A stretch of 64,000 nucleotides of DNA, taken from contig CM075104.1 of the NCBI GenBank assembly GCA_037576195.1, forward strand, positions 28,040,211-28,104,210. Direction: 5' to 3'. The notes under the pieces were generated by a model. It was not told the origin of the DNA. It saw nothing but the letters and a program-made list of their open reading frames with translations, and ran no database searches. The stretch is from Phytoseiulus persimilis. Lineage: Eukaryota > Arthropoda > Arachnida > Mesostigmata > Phytoseiidae. A program made the position numbers and the translations under genes. Of this stretch, positions 12,101-23,600 are shown piece by piece (position 1 is the stretch's first letter; each line of letters begins with the position of its first letter).

Positions 12101-14464
12101 TCACCCCTCCAGAATTGGGAAGTAATGCTCAGACTGACCCCGGAATCACCCCTCCAGAGTTGGGAAGTAATGCTCAGATTGGTCTCGGAATCACCCCTCC
12201 AGAGTTGGGAAGTAATGCTCAGATTGGTCTAGGAATCACCCCTCCTGATTTGGAAAGTAATACTCAGATTGACCCCGGAATCACCCCTCCAGAGTTGGAA
12301 AGTAATGCTCAGATTGACCCCGGAATCACACCTCCAGAGTTGGAAAGTAATGGCCAGATTGGTCTCGGAATCACCCCTCCAGAGGTGGAAAGTAATGGCT
12401 AGATTGGTACCGGAATCACCCCTCCAGAGTTGGGAAGTAATGCTCAGATTGATCCCGGAATCACCCTTCTAGAGTTGGGAAGTAAGGCTCAGATTGGTCT
12501 CGGAATCACCCCTCCGGAGTTGGGAAGTAATGCTCAGATTGGTCCCGGAATCACCCATCCAGAGTTGGAAAGTAATGGCCAGATTGGTCTGGGAATCACC
12601 TCTCTAGAGCTGGAAAGTAATGGCCAGATTGGTCCCGGAATCACCCCTCCAGAGTTGGAAAGTAATGGCCAGATTGGTCCCGGAATCACCCCTTCAGAGT
12701 TGGAAAGTAATGGCCAGATTGGTACCGGAATCACCTCTCTAAAGTTGGAAAGTAATGGCCAGATTGGTATCGGAATCACCACTCCAGAGTTGGAAAGTAA
12801 TGGCCAGATTGGTCTCGGAATCACCCCTCCAGAGTTGGAGAGTAATGGCCAGATTAGTCTCGGAATCACCCCTCCAGAGTTGGGAAGTAATGGCCAGATT
12901 GGACTCGGAATCACCCCTCCAGAGTTGGGAAGTAATGCTCAGATTGGTCTCGGAATCACCCATCCAGAGTTGGAAAGTAATGGCCAGATTGGTTCCGGGA
13001 TCACCCCTCCAGAGTTGGAAAGTAATGCTCAGATTGGTCTCGGAATCACTCCTCCTGATTTGGGAAGTAATACTCAGATTTGTCTCGGAATCACCCCTCC
13101 AGAGTTGGAAAGTAATGCTCAGATCGGTCTCGGAATCACCCCTCCAGAGTTGGAAAGTAATACTCAGATTGACCAAGGAATCACCCCTCCAGAGTTGGGA
13201 AGTAATGCTCAGACTGACCCCGGAATCACCCCTCCAGAGTTGGGAAGTAATGCTGAGATTGACCCCGGAATCACACCTCCAGAGTTGGAAAGTAATGGCC
13301 AGATTGCTCTCGGAATCACACCTCCAGAGTTGGAAAGTAATGCTCAGATTGGTCTCGGAGTCACCCCTCCAGAGTTGGAAAGTAATGCTCAGATTGACCC
13401 GGAATCACCCCTCCAGAGTTGGAAAGCAATGCTCAGATTGACCCCGGAATCACACCTCCAGAGTTGGAAAGTAATGCTCAGATTGGTCTCGGAATTACCC
13501 CTCCTGATTTGGAAAGTAATTCTCAGATTTGTCTCGGAATCACCCCTCCAGAGTTGGGAAGTAATGCTCAGATTGGTCTCGGAATCACCCTCCCAGAGTT
13601 GGAAAGTAATGGCCAGATTGGTCTCGGAATCACACCTCCAGAGTTGGAAAGTAATGCTCAGATTGGTCTCGGAGTCACCCCTCCAGAGTTGGGAAGTAAT
13701 GCTCAGATTGGTCTTGGAATCACCCCTCCAGAGTTGGGAAGTAATGCTCAGATTGGTCTCGGAATCACCCCTCCAGAGTTGGGAAGTAATGCTCAGATTG
13801 GTCTCGGAATCACCCCTCCAGAGTTGGGAAGTTATGCTCAGATTGGTCTCGGAATCACCCCTCTAGAGTTGGGAAGTAATGCTCAGATTGGTCTCGGAAT
13901 CACCCCTCCAGAGTTGGAAAGTAATGCTCAGATTGGTCTCGGAATCACCCCTCCAGAGTTGGAAAGTAATGCTCAGATTGACCCCGGAATCACCCCTCCA
14001 GAGTTGGGAAGTTATGCTCAGATTGACCCCGGAATCATCCCTCCAGAGTTGGGAAGTAATGCTCAGATTGGTCTCGGAATCACCCCTCCAGAGTTGGGAA
14101 GTAATGCTCAGATTGGTCTCGGAATCACCCCTCTAAAGTTGGAAAGTAATGGCTAGATTGGTACGGAATCACCCCTCCAGAGTTGGAAAGTAATGGCCAG
14201 ATTGGTCTCAGAACCATCCCTCCAGAGTTGGAAAGTAATGGCCAGATTGGTCTCGGAATCACCCCTCCAGAGTTGGAAAGTAATGGCTAGATTGGTACCG
14301 GAATCACCCCTCCAGAGTTGGGAAGTAATGCTCAGATTGGTCCCGGAATCACCCTTCTAGAGTTGGGAAGTAAGGCTCAGATTGGTCTCGGAATCACCCC
14401 TTCAGAGTTGGGAAGTAATGCTCAGATTGGTCCCGGAATCACCCATCCAGAGTTGGAAAGTAAT
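9168..14464 (+). repeat. 45-bp satellite array A2
   Basis: Continuation of array A1 past the SINE, about 118 units in the same orientation. Local block duplications are visible: a 180-bp period around 9300-9650 (GGTCTTGGAAGCACC variant) and a 270-bp period around 10380-10850 (ATCACCAATCC variant). The 44-bp frame-shifting units at about 9213, 11008 and 13395 explain why translated frames switch there. The array ends at the LINE insertion point. Confidence 0.96.
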
Positions 14465-15026
14465 ACCTCTCCAGACTTGGAAGAGTCACAAAGGTGTTCC
14501 GCAAGAAAATCGTTTTTTCGGCTGTCCAAAGAGACGAAGTGCCAATTTTCCTGCTGTTTTTCGGAGGGACTAAGACCAGGGAGTCAGTTGAGCGCAGAAT
14601 TCCAACGTCATTTGAAGGATTCTGGACGAAAACTTGATTCCCCTGGCACCCACGGCCACTCCACAGCGTGCAAATTCGGTTCCCAGCTAACCAAGTACTG
14701 GGCCGAAATACACGGTGGTTTCAGCAACAGGGGTGAGCAGACGAACTCCAAGCATCTTCCGCACGCGTCCTGCATGCATAATTCCAGGCCAACTCGGTGA
14801 TTGGAAGGATCCAGCACGCCACGAGCAGCCACGTGGTACCGGACCATCACCAGGAGGCCTTTAGGCGGGCGGTCGGGCCAGCGCGGGACTTTCAACCCAG
14901 GAAGAAGTCCCCCCGGGGACGCTCCAAACGGCGGGGAAAGAATTCCTAGCCGCTCCTGACACTCAGCAGAAATCTCCCAGCAGTCCTTGGGTTGCCCAGC
15001 AGAAAACCCCGAACGACTCCGAAAGG

Positions 15027-17399
15027 ATGAGTAAGCCGCACGGAGTCCCACAGGGCAAAACGCTCATGCGAACCCCGACAAGAAAGGCATCGAACGAGTC
15101 AGACGAGGAAACCCCTCAAGTGAGGGTCGACCCACGAGACAACGATATCGACCAAGGCAACGAAGTACAAACACAACGAGTAGAAGCTATGTCCGAAGAC
15201 GATCTCGCAGCATCAGAAGCTGAAACTTCTGACGCTGACGAAGACGGAGAATACGAAACTGACGCGGGCGATGTAGGAGAAACCCCGGCGCCAAGAAAGG
15301 ACCTGAAGAAAGCAATCGCGGATAGGAAGAAGGAGATCAGCAAGACTATCGATCAAGTAGAGGAAACACCCACCACCTCGAGGACTAAGCCAATGCAGAA
15401 GGAGATAGCCCTAGGCCCGGGCGCAACTCTGCGAGTAGAGAAGAGGAGGCCTGAGGGAAAAAGTCTACCGGACCGAGTACCGGCCGAAAAAAGGAATAAC
15501 TCCTCGCCGCCAGCCCCCGAAACGGCGAAGCGAACAAACTCAATCCGGAAGCAAATTGAGGAGAAGTTTAAGAATCTTAGGGCGGACATCGCGAGAATCA
15601 AAGAGATCGAGGTCCGAAACACAGCAAAGGAAGTCAAGGAAATCACCAGAAGGATGGTCAGACTAGGGGAGAGACTCCAGGATGAGATGATTACGATGTT
15701 CACCAGATACAGGGAGGACACACAGGACAGATCAGACATCGACAGCGAGGAGCTTGAGGGCATCAAGAAGGAACTAGATGCATCGCAGAAGCAACTTAAG
15801 ACGACACAGGAGCAACTACAGGTATCACAGAAGCAAGTCACTAAACTCGAGGGAACTATTCAAGAACTTCAACGAACAGCTGAAGAGAGAAGTGGATCAT
15901 ATACTAAGCTGGCAGACGACACCCAAGCTAAGAAAATTCTCGATAAGATTGCCCTGATCAAGACAGAGGATGACATAGTAGAACTCTCAGAGCAACATTG
16001 GCCAAGGCAGATATTCGAGAAAATTAAGCTCTCCAAATCTGGCATCGCTGGAAACCGGAGAAACCGAGTTCTGATCTGGACAGCTGATGACACGGACGAA
16101 CACTCGACAAACACGATTCAACAACTATCCAAGATCTTCCCGGCCCTGAAAGACCTGGACTCTCTCGAGGAGGGAGAAGCGGCAACCACTGAAATGGTAC
16201 CATCAACGGGCCTGGCGAGAAGAGGACAACCCAAGCCAGATGGCGAAAACAGAACTCTGATAGTGGGCAAAGTCCGGAAGGCAGCAACTCCAGCTGACTA
16301 CGCGGAGATCCTCATGAGGATAACATTGCTGCTCAAGGAAAACCCCCCGGCGGGAGAGGAAAGAGTTCTCATCAAACTACCGGCGAACTCCGACTCGAGT
16401 AAGGTCCGCAAGATTGCCGAGGCATGCTGGAGGGTAAGAGAACTAACAGTGCAAGCAGAGCTCTCGACTAAGACCCCAAGAGCGGAGGCCAAGCAGAAGA
16501 AGGAATCCCAGAAGCTCAGAAAGCAATACCAGACATCGATTGAAATCGGGACAAAGGGAACAAACTACGCCGACGCGGTCAGAAGCCTGAAAGGCCAGAT
16601 CGACCCCAGAGCACTTGGCATAGACATCAAGGGCGTCAGCCAAACGGCAGAAGGAGTCCGCCTACAAATACGAGAGAAGAAGGCAGGAGGCCAACAGAAG
16701 CTAGCAGCCTTCATAAACGATAAGCTCAGCATGGAAACCAAGATCAGAGGACCACCCCTTTCGGCGGGAGTACTGCTAAGCAGGATCGACATAGACACGA
16801 CTGAAAGCGATATAGACAAGGAAATCAGGAAAGCCCTAGGGAGCAGAAACCCGGAGGCGATCCAAGTTCAGAAAATCGGTAGGAATGCAAATGGAACCCG
16901 CATATGCCTGGTCAAGCTTTCCAGATTCGACGCTGACAGGCTTCTCAGGGTAGGAAGGCTTCAGATTGGATGGCAGAATTGCCCCCTCAGGGAGTGGTTT
17001 GACGTTCCAATATGCTTCAACTGCCAGGGTATCGGCCACAGGGCGTCCGGATGCACAGCAACAGCTGTCACTGTAAAAAGATGCTATAGTTGCGGGGGAG
17101 ATGGACATGTAAGTAGGGAATGCGAAAAGAACACCCCATACTGCCAGAAATGCGGCTGTGAGGGACACTCACCTTACTCGCCAGCCTGCCCCATATACAG
17201 AGAGATGATCGAGACGGTCAAGGCCAAAGCACGAGCAAGGCGGCGACCACCTCAAGCTGCAGACTCCCAACAGACTGCAGAAGCGGCCCAAGAAGTGGCT
17301 GAGCCGATGGATGAAGAGCAAGGAAAACAAGCAAATAACGACAACACGTGGACCACCGTCTCACGCGGACGAAAGACGCAAACTACCAACCCACAATGA
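15027..17399 (+). CDS. LINE ORF1, gag-like RNA-binding protein
   Basis: 790 aa. The N-terminal third is acidic and Ser/Thr-rich. Roughly residues 175-300 are Glu/Lys/Gln-rich with heptad character (repeated KQL and EQLQ), a probable coiled coil for multimerisation. Three zinc knuckles lie near the C-terminus: CFNCQGIGHRASGC (663-676), CYSCGGDGHVSREC (686-699) and a variant CQKCGCEGHS...C (706-721). In this family ORF1 binds the element RNA and forms the ribonucleoprotein needed for retrotransposition. The ATG at 15027 is the first in frame after the UTR. The stop overlaps the ORF2 start as ATGA, suggesting coupled termination and reinitiation. The frame is intact and A/C-rich in codon use, unlike the satellite around it. 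Confidence 0.92.
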   Translation: MSKPHGVPQGKTLMRTPTRKASNESDEETPQVRVDPRDNDIDQGNEVQTQRVEAMSEDDLAASEAETSDADEDGEYETDAGDVGETPAPRKDLKKAIADRKKEISKTIDQVEETPTTSRTKPMQKEIALGPGATLRVEKRRPEGKSLPDRVPAEKRNNSSPPAPETAKRTNSIRKQIEEKFKNLRADIARIKEIEVRNTAKEVKEITRRMVRLGERLQDEMITMFTRYREDTQDRSDIDSEELEGIKKELDASQKQLKTTQEQLQVSQKQVTKLEGTIQELQRTAEERSGSYTKLADDTQAKKILDKIALIKTEDDIVELSEQHWPRQIFEKIKLSKSGIAGNRRNRVLIWTADDTDEHSTNTIQQLSKIFPALKDLDSLEEGEAATTEMVPSTGLARRGQPKPDGENRTLIVGKVRKAATPADYAEILMRITLLLKENPPAGEERVLIKLPANSDSSKVRKIAEACWRVRELTVQAELSTKTPRAEAKQKKESQKLRKQYQTSIEIGTKGTNYADAVRSLKGQIDPRALGIDIKGVSQTAEGVRLQIREKKAGGQQKLAAFINDKLSMETKIRGPPLSAGVLLSRIDIDTTESDIDKEIRKALGSRNPEAIQVQKIGRNANGTRICLVKLSRFDADRLLRVGRLQIGWQNCPLREWFDVPICFNCQGIGHRASGCTATAVTVKRCYSCGGDGHVSRECEKNTPYCQKCGCEGHSPYSPACPIYREMIETVKAKARARRRPPQAADSQQTAEAAQEVAEPMDEEQGKQANNDNTWTTVSRGRKTQTTNPQ

Positions 17400-20300
17400 A
17401 CAAGATCAACATCCTGCAAATAAACCTGCACCGGGCTAACGCAGCGCATGCGATCCTGGAGCAGAGAGTAAGAGATGAAGACATAGACCTCTGTATACTA
17501 AGTGAAGTCAACAAGAAGATATCAAATAGGAAGGTAAAACAGGATCAAGGCTGGACAGCAGACGAAAACGGAGACTCAGCAATATGGTGGACGGGAAAGA
17601 ATACGCAAATAAAAGTCGAGGAACGCGGCTGCGGGAAAGGCCTCATCAGTCTGACCCTAACCGGCGATCTTCGCATAATGAGCTGTTACCTTTCACCAAA
17701 CGAAAGCGACGACGAGAATATCACCCGATACCTCGACAACATCACCGAAACTATCAACCGAAACGATGGCGCAACATGGCTAGTGGCCGGCGACTTTAAT
17801 GCAGCATCCGTTGAGTGGGGTAGCCAGACTACAACCCAAAGGGGGAGATACATGGAAGATATGGCAGCAGGGTGCGGCCTGGTCCTGATCAATGACGGAA
17901 GACTCCCGACGTTCAGGGTTGGGGACAGGACGTCCTATATAGACCTCACCTGGTCTACGCGGCCGGAAAGCATCATCAACTGGAGGGTTAACGAAACAAC
18001 CGAATCCCTAAGCGATCACCAGTATATTGAATACAGCATAGCTGCAGACCGAATCTCGATGAATACATCAGTCCCGAGAAAAGGATGGCGATGGAAAAAC
18101 ATTGACAAAGAGAAATTCTACAAGGAGCTCGACGAAACCTGCAAAGGAGCAAAGGACAACAACACCGAAATTACCCACGAACTCGTCGACGCTCTTCTCA
18201 GGACTGCCTGCCAAAAAGCGTCCCCCGAGCAAAACCCAAGGTGGAGCAACAAACAACCGTTCTACTGGTGGTCCCCGGAACTATCCCGATTTCGGCGGGA
18301 AAACATGAAAGCCCGACGAAAGTACCTGAGATCCAGAAAAGCGACACGAAGGCACCCAGAGTGGACCCGGAAATGTCTGAACGAATACACGAAGACTAGG
18401 AATAAATACCAGCAAGAAATAATCAACAGCAAGAGGAACTCATGGAAAGCCCTATGCGAGGAAGTCCGCGAGAACGTCTGGGGTCTACCATATAAAATCG
18501 TCCGGGACAAACTCCCGCAGAAACGAATAAAGCTCCCAACCACAACGATAGACAAAGCGGTTTCTCAGCTCTTCCCTACAGGCCGGAGTTTCCAACGAGA
18601 ACAACTCGACATCGATGAAGATAACATCCCCGGCATAACAATTGGTGAGATCACAGCAGCGGCAGACCGAATCGCCCCAGGAAAAGCCTCAGGCCCTGAC
18701 GGGGTTCCTCCCGAGGCGGTCAAGGCCCTCCTGACAAGGTGGCCCAGCCTTTTCGCGAAGCTTACGGAGGGAATCCTCAAAACAGGTATCTCCCCGGAAC
18801 AATGGAAGACAGCGAACCTCGTCCTCATTCCTAAGCCGGGGAAGAAAGGGGCTTTCCGCCCAATTTGTTTGCTGAACACAGTGGCAAAGGCCGTAGAGGC
18901 CATTGTCAACAGAAGGCTTCAAAATGAATTAGAAGAAAACAAGGGCCTATCAGACAACCAGTATGGCTTCAGAACTGGAAGGTCCACCCTCGCGGCCATA
19001 GAGAGAGTAACAGACGCAGTCTCACGACAGAAGTCAAGGCCGTGGAGAGACCGCCGGAGAGTCGCTATAGTCCTGCTGGATATCAAGAACGCTTTCAACT
19101 CACTCGAATGGGGCGTCATACAGGATGCCCTGATCTCCAAGAACACCCCCCCGTACCTCCGGAGGATCCTAGGCTCCTACCTGGAGGACCGGTACATCAT
19201 CGATGAAGATGGCCGGAGACACAGAATGACAGCGGGCGTTCCACAGGGATCGGTCCTCGGACCGACCCTGTGGAACGTGGGATACGACGACCTCCTAGGC
19301 ATACAACTACCTGAGGGAGCAGAGCCTATCGCCTACGCCGACGACGCTGCGATCCTTGTAACCGCCAGATCACTAGAAGAGCTGGAGGGAACAGCAAATG
19401 ACGCTCTCCGAATCATATCCCGGTGGTGCAAGAACCACTTCCTGCAACTAGCGCCGGAGAAAACGGAAGCAGTAATGCTCGTCTCCAAACTCCAAGACAG
19501 ACCCCCAAACCTCACCCTAGAGGGGCACTCAGTCACTTTCTCGAAGTCAGTAAGATACCTGGGCGTCCATCTCGACCCACGATTCTCAGGCAACACCCAT
19601 GTCAAGATAGTCACCGAAAAAGCGTCTAAGGCAGCTACCGATCTAGCCAAGATTCTGCCGAGAGCAAGAGGGGCAACAGAAAACCAAAGGAGGCTGCTCT
19701 CCCTCGTCGCGGAATCGATAACGTTGTACCCAGCGCCGGTGTGGGCACCATACGCACTAAGAAAGGCAAATAATCGGGAACTCATCGATCGCGCCCAACG
19801 CGAGATGCTGATTCGGATAACAAGAAGCTACCGAACTGCGTCCACTATTGCGCTACAGGTCATAGCGAGGTCTCCTCCATGGTCACTATTGGCAGATGAA
19901 CGAGTTCAGCTATGGGAGATGAAAAAGAGACTGTATGCCCCCTGGGAGTCAGAAGAAGACGAGCCGGACGGTCCAAACGAAGAACAAATCAGGAAGCAAA
20001 CCATCAGCAGATGGCAGAGCAGATGGGACAACGCGACGGAAGGCCGATGGACTTACCAGTGCATCCCGGATATCTCCAAATGGATGGAAAGAAAACACGG
20101 GGAGATCACGTACAACTTGACCCAGGTTATCACCGCACACGGACACTTCGGGGAATATCTGCACAGATTCCACATAACACCGTCTCCGAGATGCATCAAC
20201 TGCACGACAGGAGAGAATGACTCTGTCACGCACACGATTCTTGAATGCGCAGCGTTCCGAGACCAGAGGGGCAGCCTAACTAAGGAGGATAACATTAGCA

Positions 20301-20431
20301 CCATCATCCAAAAGATGCTTGCCGACGCAGAGTACTGGGAGGAGGCAGCGGCCAGGATAGACGCCGTCATGCACTCCAAAGCAGCCCTAGAGAGAGAACG
20401 TCAGAGACAAGCCCCGGTGGGACTGACATAA
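17396..20431 (+). CDS. LINE ORF2, endonuclease and reverse transcriptase
   Basis: 1011 aa from the ATG in the ATGA overlap; an in-frame ATG 16 codons earlier lies inside ORF1 and is less likely. The N-terminal domain is an apurinic-type endonuclease: ILQINLHRA at the start, GDFNA at about 132-136 and SDH at 206-208. The reverse transcriptase spans about residues 420-760, with GPDGVPPEAV, LIPKPGKKGAFRPI, DIKNAFNSLEW, GVPQGSVLGP and the catalytic YADD at 647-650. A CCHC motif (C-X2-C-X9-H-X4-C) sits at 933-951, as in R1-clade proteins. It nicks target DNA and primes reverse transcription from the nick. All catalytic residues that can be judged are present and no stop interrupts the frame. Confidence 0.95.
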   Translation: MNKINILQINLHRANAAHAILEQRVRDEDIDLCILSEVNKKISNRKVKQDQGWTADENGDSAIWWTGKNTQIKVEERGCGKGLISLTLTGDLRIMSCYLSPNESDDENITRYLDNITETINRNDGATWLVAGDFNAASVEWGSQTTTQRGRYMEDMAAGCGLVLINDGRLPTFRVGDRTSYIDLTWSTRPESIINWRVNETTESLSDHQYIEYSIAADRISMNTSVPRKGWRWKNIDKEKFYKELDETCKGAKDNNTEITHELVDALLRTACQKASPEQNPRWSNKQPFYWWSPELSRFRRENMKARRKYLRSRKATRRHPEWTRKCLNEYTKTRNKYQQEIINSKRNSWKALCEEVRENVWGLPYKIVRDKLPQKRIKLPTTTIDKAVSQLFPTGRSFQREQLDIDEDNIPGITIGEITAAADRIAPGKASGPDGVPPEAVKALLTRWPSLFAKLTEGILKTGISPEQWKTANLVLIPKPGKKGAFRPICLLNTVAKAVEAIVNRRLQNELEENKGLSDNQYGFRTGRSTLAAIERVTDAVSRQKSRPWRDRRRVAIVLLDIKNAFNSLEWGVIQDALISKNTPPYLRRILGSYLEDRYIIDEDGRRHRMTAGVPQGSVLGPTLWNVGYDDLLGIQLPEGAEPIAYADDAAILVTARSLEELEGTANDALRIISRWCKNHFLQLAPEKTEAVMLVSKLQDRPPNLTLEGHSVTFSKSVRYLGVHLDPRFSGNTHVKIVTEKASKAATDLAKILPRARGATENQRRLLSLVAESITLYPAPVWAPYALRKANNRELIDRAQREMLIRITRSYRTASTIALQVIARSPPWSLLADERVQLWEMKKRLYAPWESEEDEPDGPNEEQIRKQTISRWQSRWDNATEGRWTYQCIPDISKWMERKHGEITYNLTQVITAHGHFGEYLHRFHITPSPRCINCTTGENDSVTHTILECAAFRDQRGSLTKEDNISTIIQKMLADAEYWEEAAARIDAVMHSKAALERERQRQAPVGLT

Positions 20432-20675
20432 CTATTGCTGACAACGCGAAGCCGCAAGAATGTTGAGGGAAAGAAGCAATCACACGTATACATACGAAAA
20501 TAGAGCAGCGACGGCACGGAAGCCATATCAACTAGTACCCGGCCGCAAACCTGCAGACATGGGAGAGTTTTAGTGGACACACCACATAACCCGAGTTGAT
20601 GGTCCTGAACGGGACACCCTCGGGTATCCGAAGGGATTTCTCTCCTAGTCTATAACAATGAAAAAAAAAAAAAAA
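20432..20675 (+). other. LINE 3' UTR and poly(A) tail
   Basis: About 230 bp of non-coding sequence after the ORF2 stop, ending ATAACAATG and then 15 A residues abutting the target-site duplication. The A tract marks the 3' end used to prime reverse transcription. No AATAAA is seen close to the tail. Confidence 0.8.
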
Positions 20676-23600
20676 GAGTTGGAAAGTAATGGCCAGATTG
20701 GTCTGGGAATCACCTCTCCAGAGTTGGAAAGTAATGGCCAGATTTGTCCCGGAATCACCCCTCCAGAGTTGGAAAGTAATGGCCAGATTGGTCCCGGAAT
20801 CACCCTTCCAGAGTTGGAAAGTAATGGCCAGATTGGTCCCGGAATCACCTCTCTAAAGTTGGAAAGTAATGGCCAGATTGGTCTCGAAATCACCAATCCA
20901 GAGTTGGAAAGTAATGGCCAGATTGGTCTCGGAATCACCCCTCCAGAGTTGGAGAGTAATGGCCAGATTAGTCTCGGAATCACCCCTCCAGAGTTGGGAA
21001 GTAATGGCCAGATTGGTCTCGGAATCACCCCTCCAGAGTTGGGAAGTAATGCTCAGATTGGTCTCGGAATCACCCATCCAGAGTTGGAAAGCAATGGCCA
21101 GATTGGTCTGGGAATCACCCCTCCAGAGTTGGAAAGTAATGGCCAGATTGGTTCCGGAATCACCCCTCCAGAGTTGGAAAGTAATGGCCAGATTGGTCTG
21201 GGAATCACCCCTCCAGAGTTGGAAAGTAACGCTCAGATTGACCCGGAATCACCCCTACAGAGTTGGAAAGTAATGCTCAGATTGGTCTCGGAATCACCCC
21301 TCCTGATTTGGGAAGTAATACTCAGATTGACCCCGGAATCACCCCTCCAGAGTTGGAAAGTAATTCTCAGATTGACCCCGGAATCACACCTGCAGAGTTG
21401 GGAAGTAATGCTCAGATTGGTCTCGGAATCACCCCTCCTGATTTGGGAAGTAATACTCAGATTTGTCTCGGAATCACCCCTCCAGAGTTGGGAAGTAATG
21501 CTCAGATTGGTCTCGGAATCACCCCTCCAGAGTTGGAAAGTAATGTTCAGATTGACCCCGGAATCACCCCTCCAGAGTTGGGAAGTCATGCTCAGATTGA
21601 CCCCGGAATCACCCCTCCAGAGTTGTGAAGTAATGCTCAGATTGACCCCGGAATCACACCTCCAGAGTTGGAAAGTAATGGCCAGATTGGTCCCGGAATC
21701 ACCTCTCTAAAGTTGGAAAGTAATGGCCAGATTGGTCTCGGAATCACCAATCCAGAGTTGGAAAGTAATGGCCAGATTGGTCTCGGAATCACCAATCCAG
21801 AGTTGGAAAGTAATGGCCAGATTGGTCCCGGAATCACCTCTCCAAAGTTGGAAAGTAATGGCCAGATTGGTCTCGGAATCACCCCTCCAGAGTTGTAGAG
21901 TAATGGCCAGATTAGTCTCGGAATCACCCCTCCAGAGTTGGGAAGTATTGGCCAGATTGGTCTCGGAATCACCCCTCCAGAGTTGGGAAGTAATGCTCAG
22001 ATTGGTCTCGGAATCACCCATCCAGAGTTGGAAAGCAATGGCCAGATTGGTCTCGGAATCACCCATCCAGAGTTGGAAAGTAATGGCCAGATTGGTCCCG
22101 GAATCACCTCTCTAAAGTTGGAAAGTAATGGCCAGATTGGTCTCGGAATCACCCCTCCAGAGTTGGAGAGTAATGGCCAGATCAGTCTCGGAATCACCCC
22201 TCCAGAGTTGGGAAGTATTGGCCAGATTGGTCTCGGAATCACCCCTCCAGAGTTGGGAAGTAATGCTCAGATTGGTCTCGGAATCACCCATCCAGAGTTG
22301 GAAAGCAATGGCCAGATTGGTCTCGGAATCACCAATCCAGAGTTGGAAAGTAATGGCCAGATTGGTCCCGGAATCACCTCTCTAAAGTTGGAAAGTAATG
22401 GCCAGATTGGTCTCGGAATCACCCCTCCAGAGTTGGAGAGTAATGGCCAGATTGACCCCGGAATCACACCTCCAGAGTTGGAAAGTAATGGCCAGATTGG
22501 TCCCGGAATCACCTCTCTAAAGTTGGAAAGTAATGGCCAGATTGGGGTCGGAATCACCAATCCAGAGTTGGAAAGTAATGCTCAGATTGGTCTCGGAATC
22601 ACCCCTCCAGAGTTGGGAAGTCATGCTCAGATTGACCCCGGAATCACCCCTCCAGAGTTGGGAAGTCATGCTCAGATTGACCCCGGAATCACACCTCCAG
22701 AGTTGGAAAGTAATGGCCAGATTGGTCTCGGAATCACCTCTCTAAAGTTGGGAAGTGATGGCCAGATTGGTCTCGGAATCACCAATCCTGAGTTGGAAAG
22801 TAATGGCCAGATTGGTCTCGGAATCACCAATCCAGAGTTGGGAAGTAATGCTTAGATTGGTCTCGGAATCACCCATCCAGAGTTGGAAAGCAATGGCCAG
22901 ATTGGTCTGGGAATCACCCCTCCAGAGTTGGAAAGTAATTGCCAGATTGGTTCCGGAATCACCCCTCCAGAGTTGGAAAGTAATGGCCAGATTGGTCTGG
23001 GAATCACCCCTCCAGAGTTGGAAAGTAACGCTCAGATTGACCCGGAATCACCCCTACAGAGTTGGAAAGTAATGCTCAGATTGGTCTCGGAATCACCCCT
23101 CCTGATTTGGGAAGTAATACTCAGATTGACCCCGGAATCACCCCTCCAGAGTTGGAAAGTAATTCTCAGATTGACCCCGGAATCACACCTGCAGAGTTGG
23201 GAAGTAATGCTCAGATTGGTCTCGGAATCACCCCTCCTGATTTGGGAAGTAATACTCAGATTTGTCTCGGAATCACCCCTCCAGAGTTGGGAAGTAATGC
23301 TCAGATTGGTCTCGGAATCACCCCTCCAGAGTTGGAAAGTAATGTTCAGATTGACCCCGGAATCACCCCTCCAGAGTTGGGAAGTCATGCTCAGATTGAC
23401 CCCGGAATCACCCCTCCAGAGTTGTGAAGTAATGCTCAGATTGACCCCGGAATCACACCTCCAGAGTTGGAAAGTAATGGCCAGATTGGTCCCGGAATCA
23501 CCTCTCTAAAGTTGGAAAGTAATGGCCAGATTGGTCTCGGAATCACCAATCCAGAGTTGGAAAGTAATGGCCAGATTGGTCTCGGAATCACCAATCCAGA

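Larger units (their letters stand above)
14465..20675 (+). mobile_element. Full-length R1-clade-like non-LTR retrotransposon
   Basis: A 6211-bp element inserted in the satellite, flanked by the perfect 15-bp duplication GAGTTGGAAAGTAAT (14450-14464 and 20676-20690). It ends in 15 A residues (20661-20675). It has a 5' UTR of about 560 bp, ORF1 (gag-like), ORF2 (endonuclease and reverse transcriptase) and a 3' UTR of about 230 bp. Neither ORF has a stop or frameshift, so this copy is young and may be competent. The first 21 bases (ACCTCTCCAGACTTGGAAGAG) look like satellite, so the true 5' end could lie near 14486. The clade call rests on three CCHC knuckles in ORF1, the DIKNAFNS motif in the reverse transcriptase and a C-terminal CCHC. 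R1-clade membership is likely; the precise family is not. Confidence 0.93.

Noticed and set aside
1408..14156. Long open frames through arrays A and B (up to about 998 codons) with 15-residue repeats
   Set aside because: They are direct translations of the 45-bp satellite in several frames on both strands, broken wherever a 44-bp or TAG-bearing unit occurs. No start context, splice structure or flanking coding sequence supports a gene.
14318..14800. 160-codon frame starting in satellite and entering the LINE 5' UTR
   Set aside because: A chimeric frame across the insertion junction. The opposite strand (14608-15051) is also open, and the LINE proteins begin at 15027.
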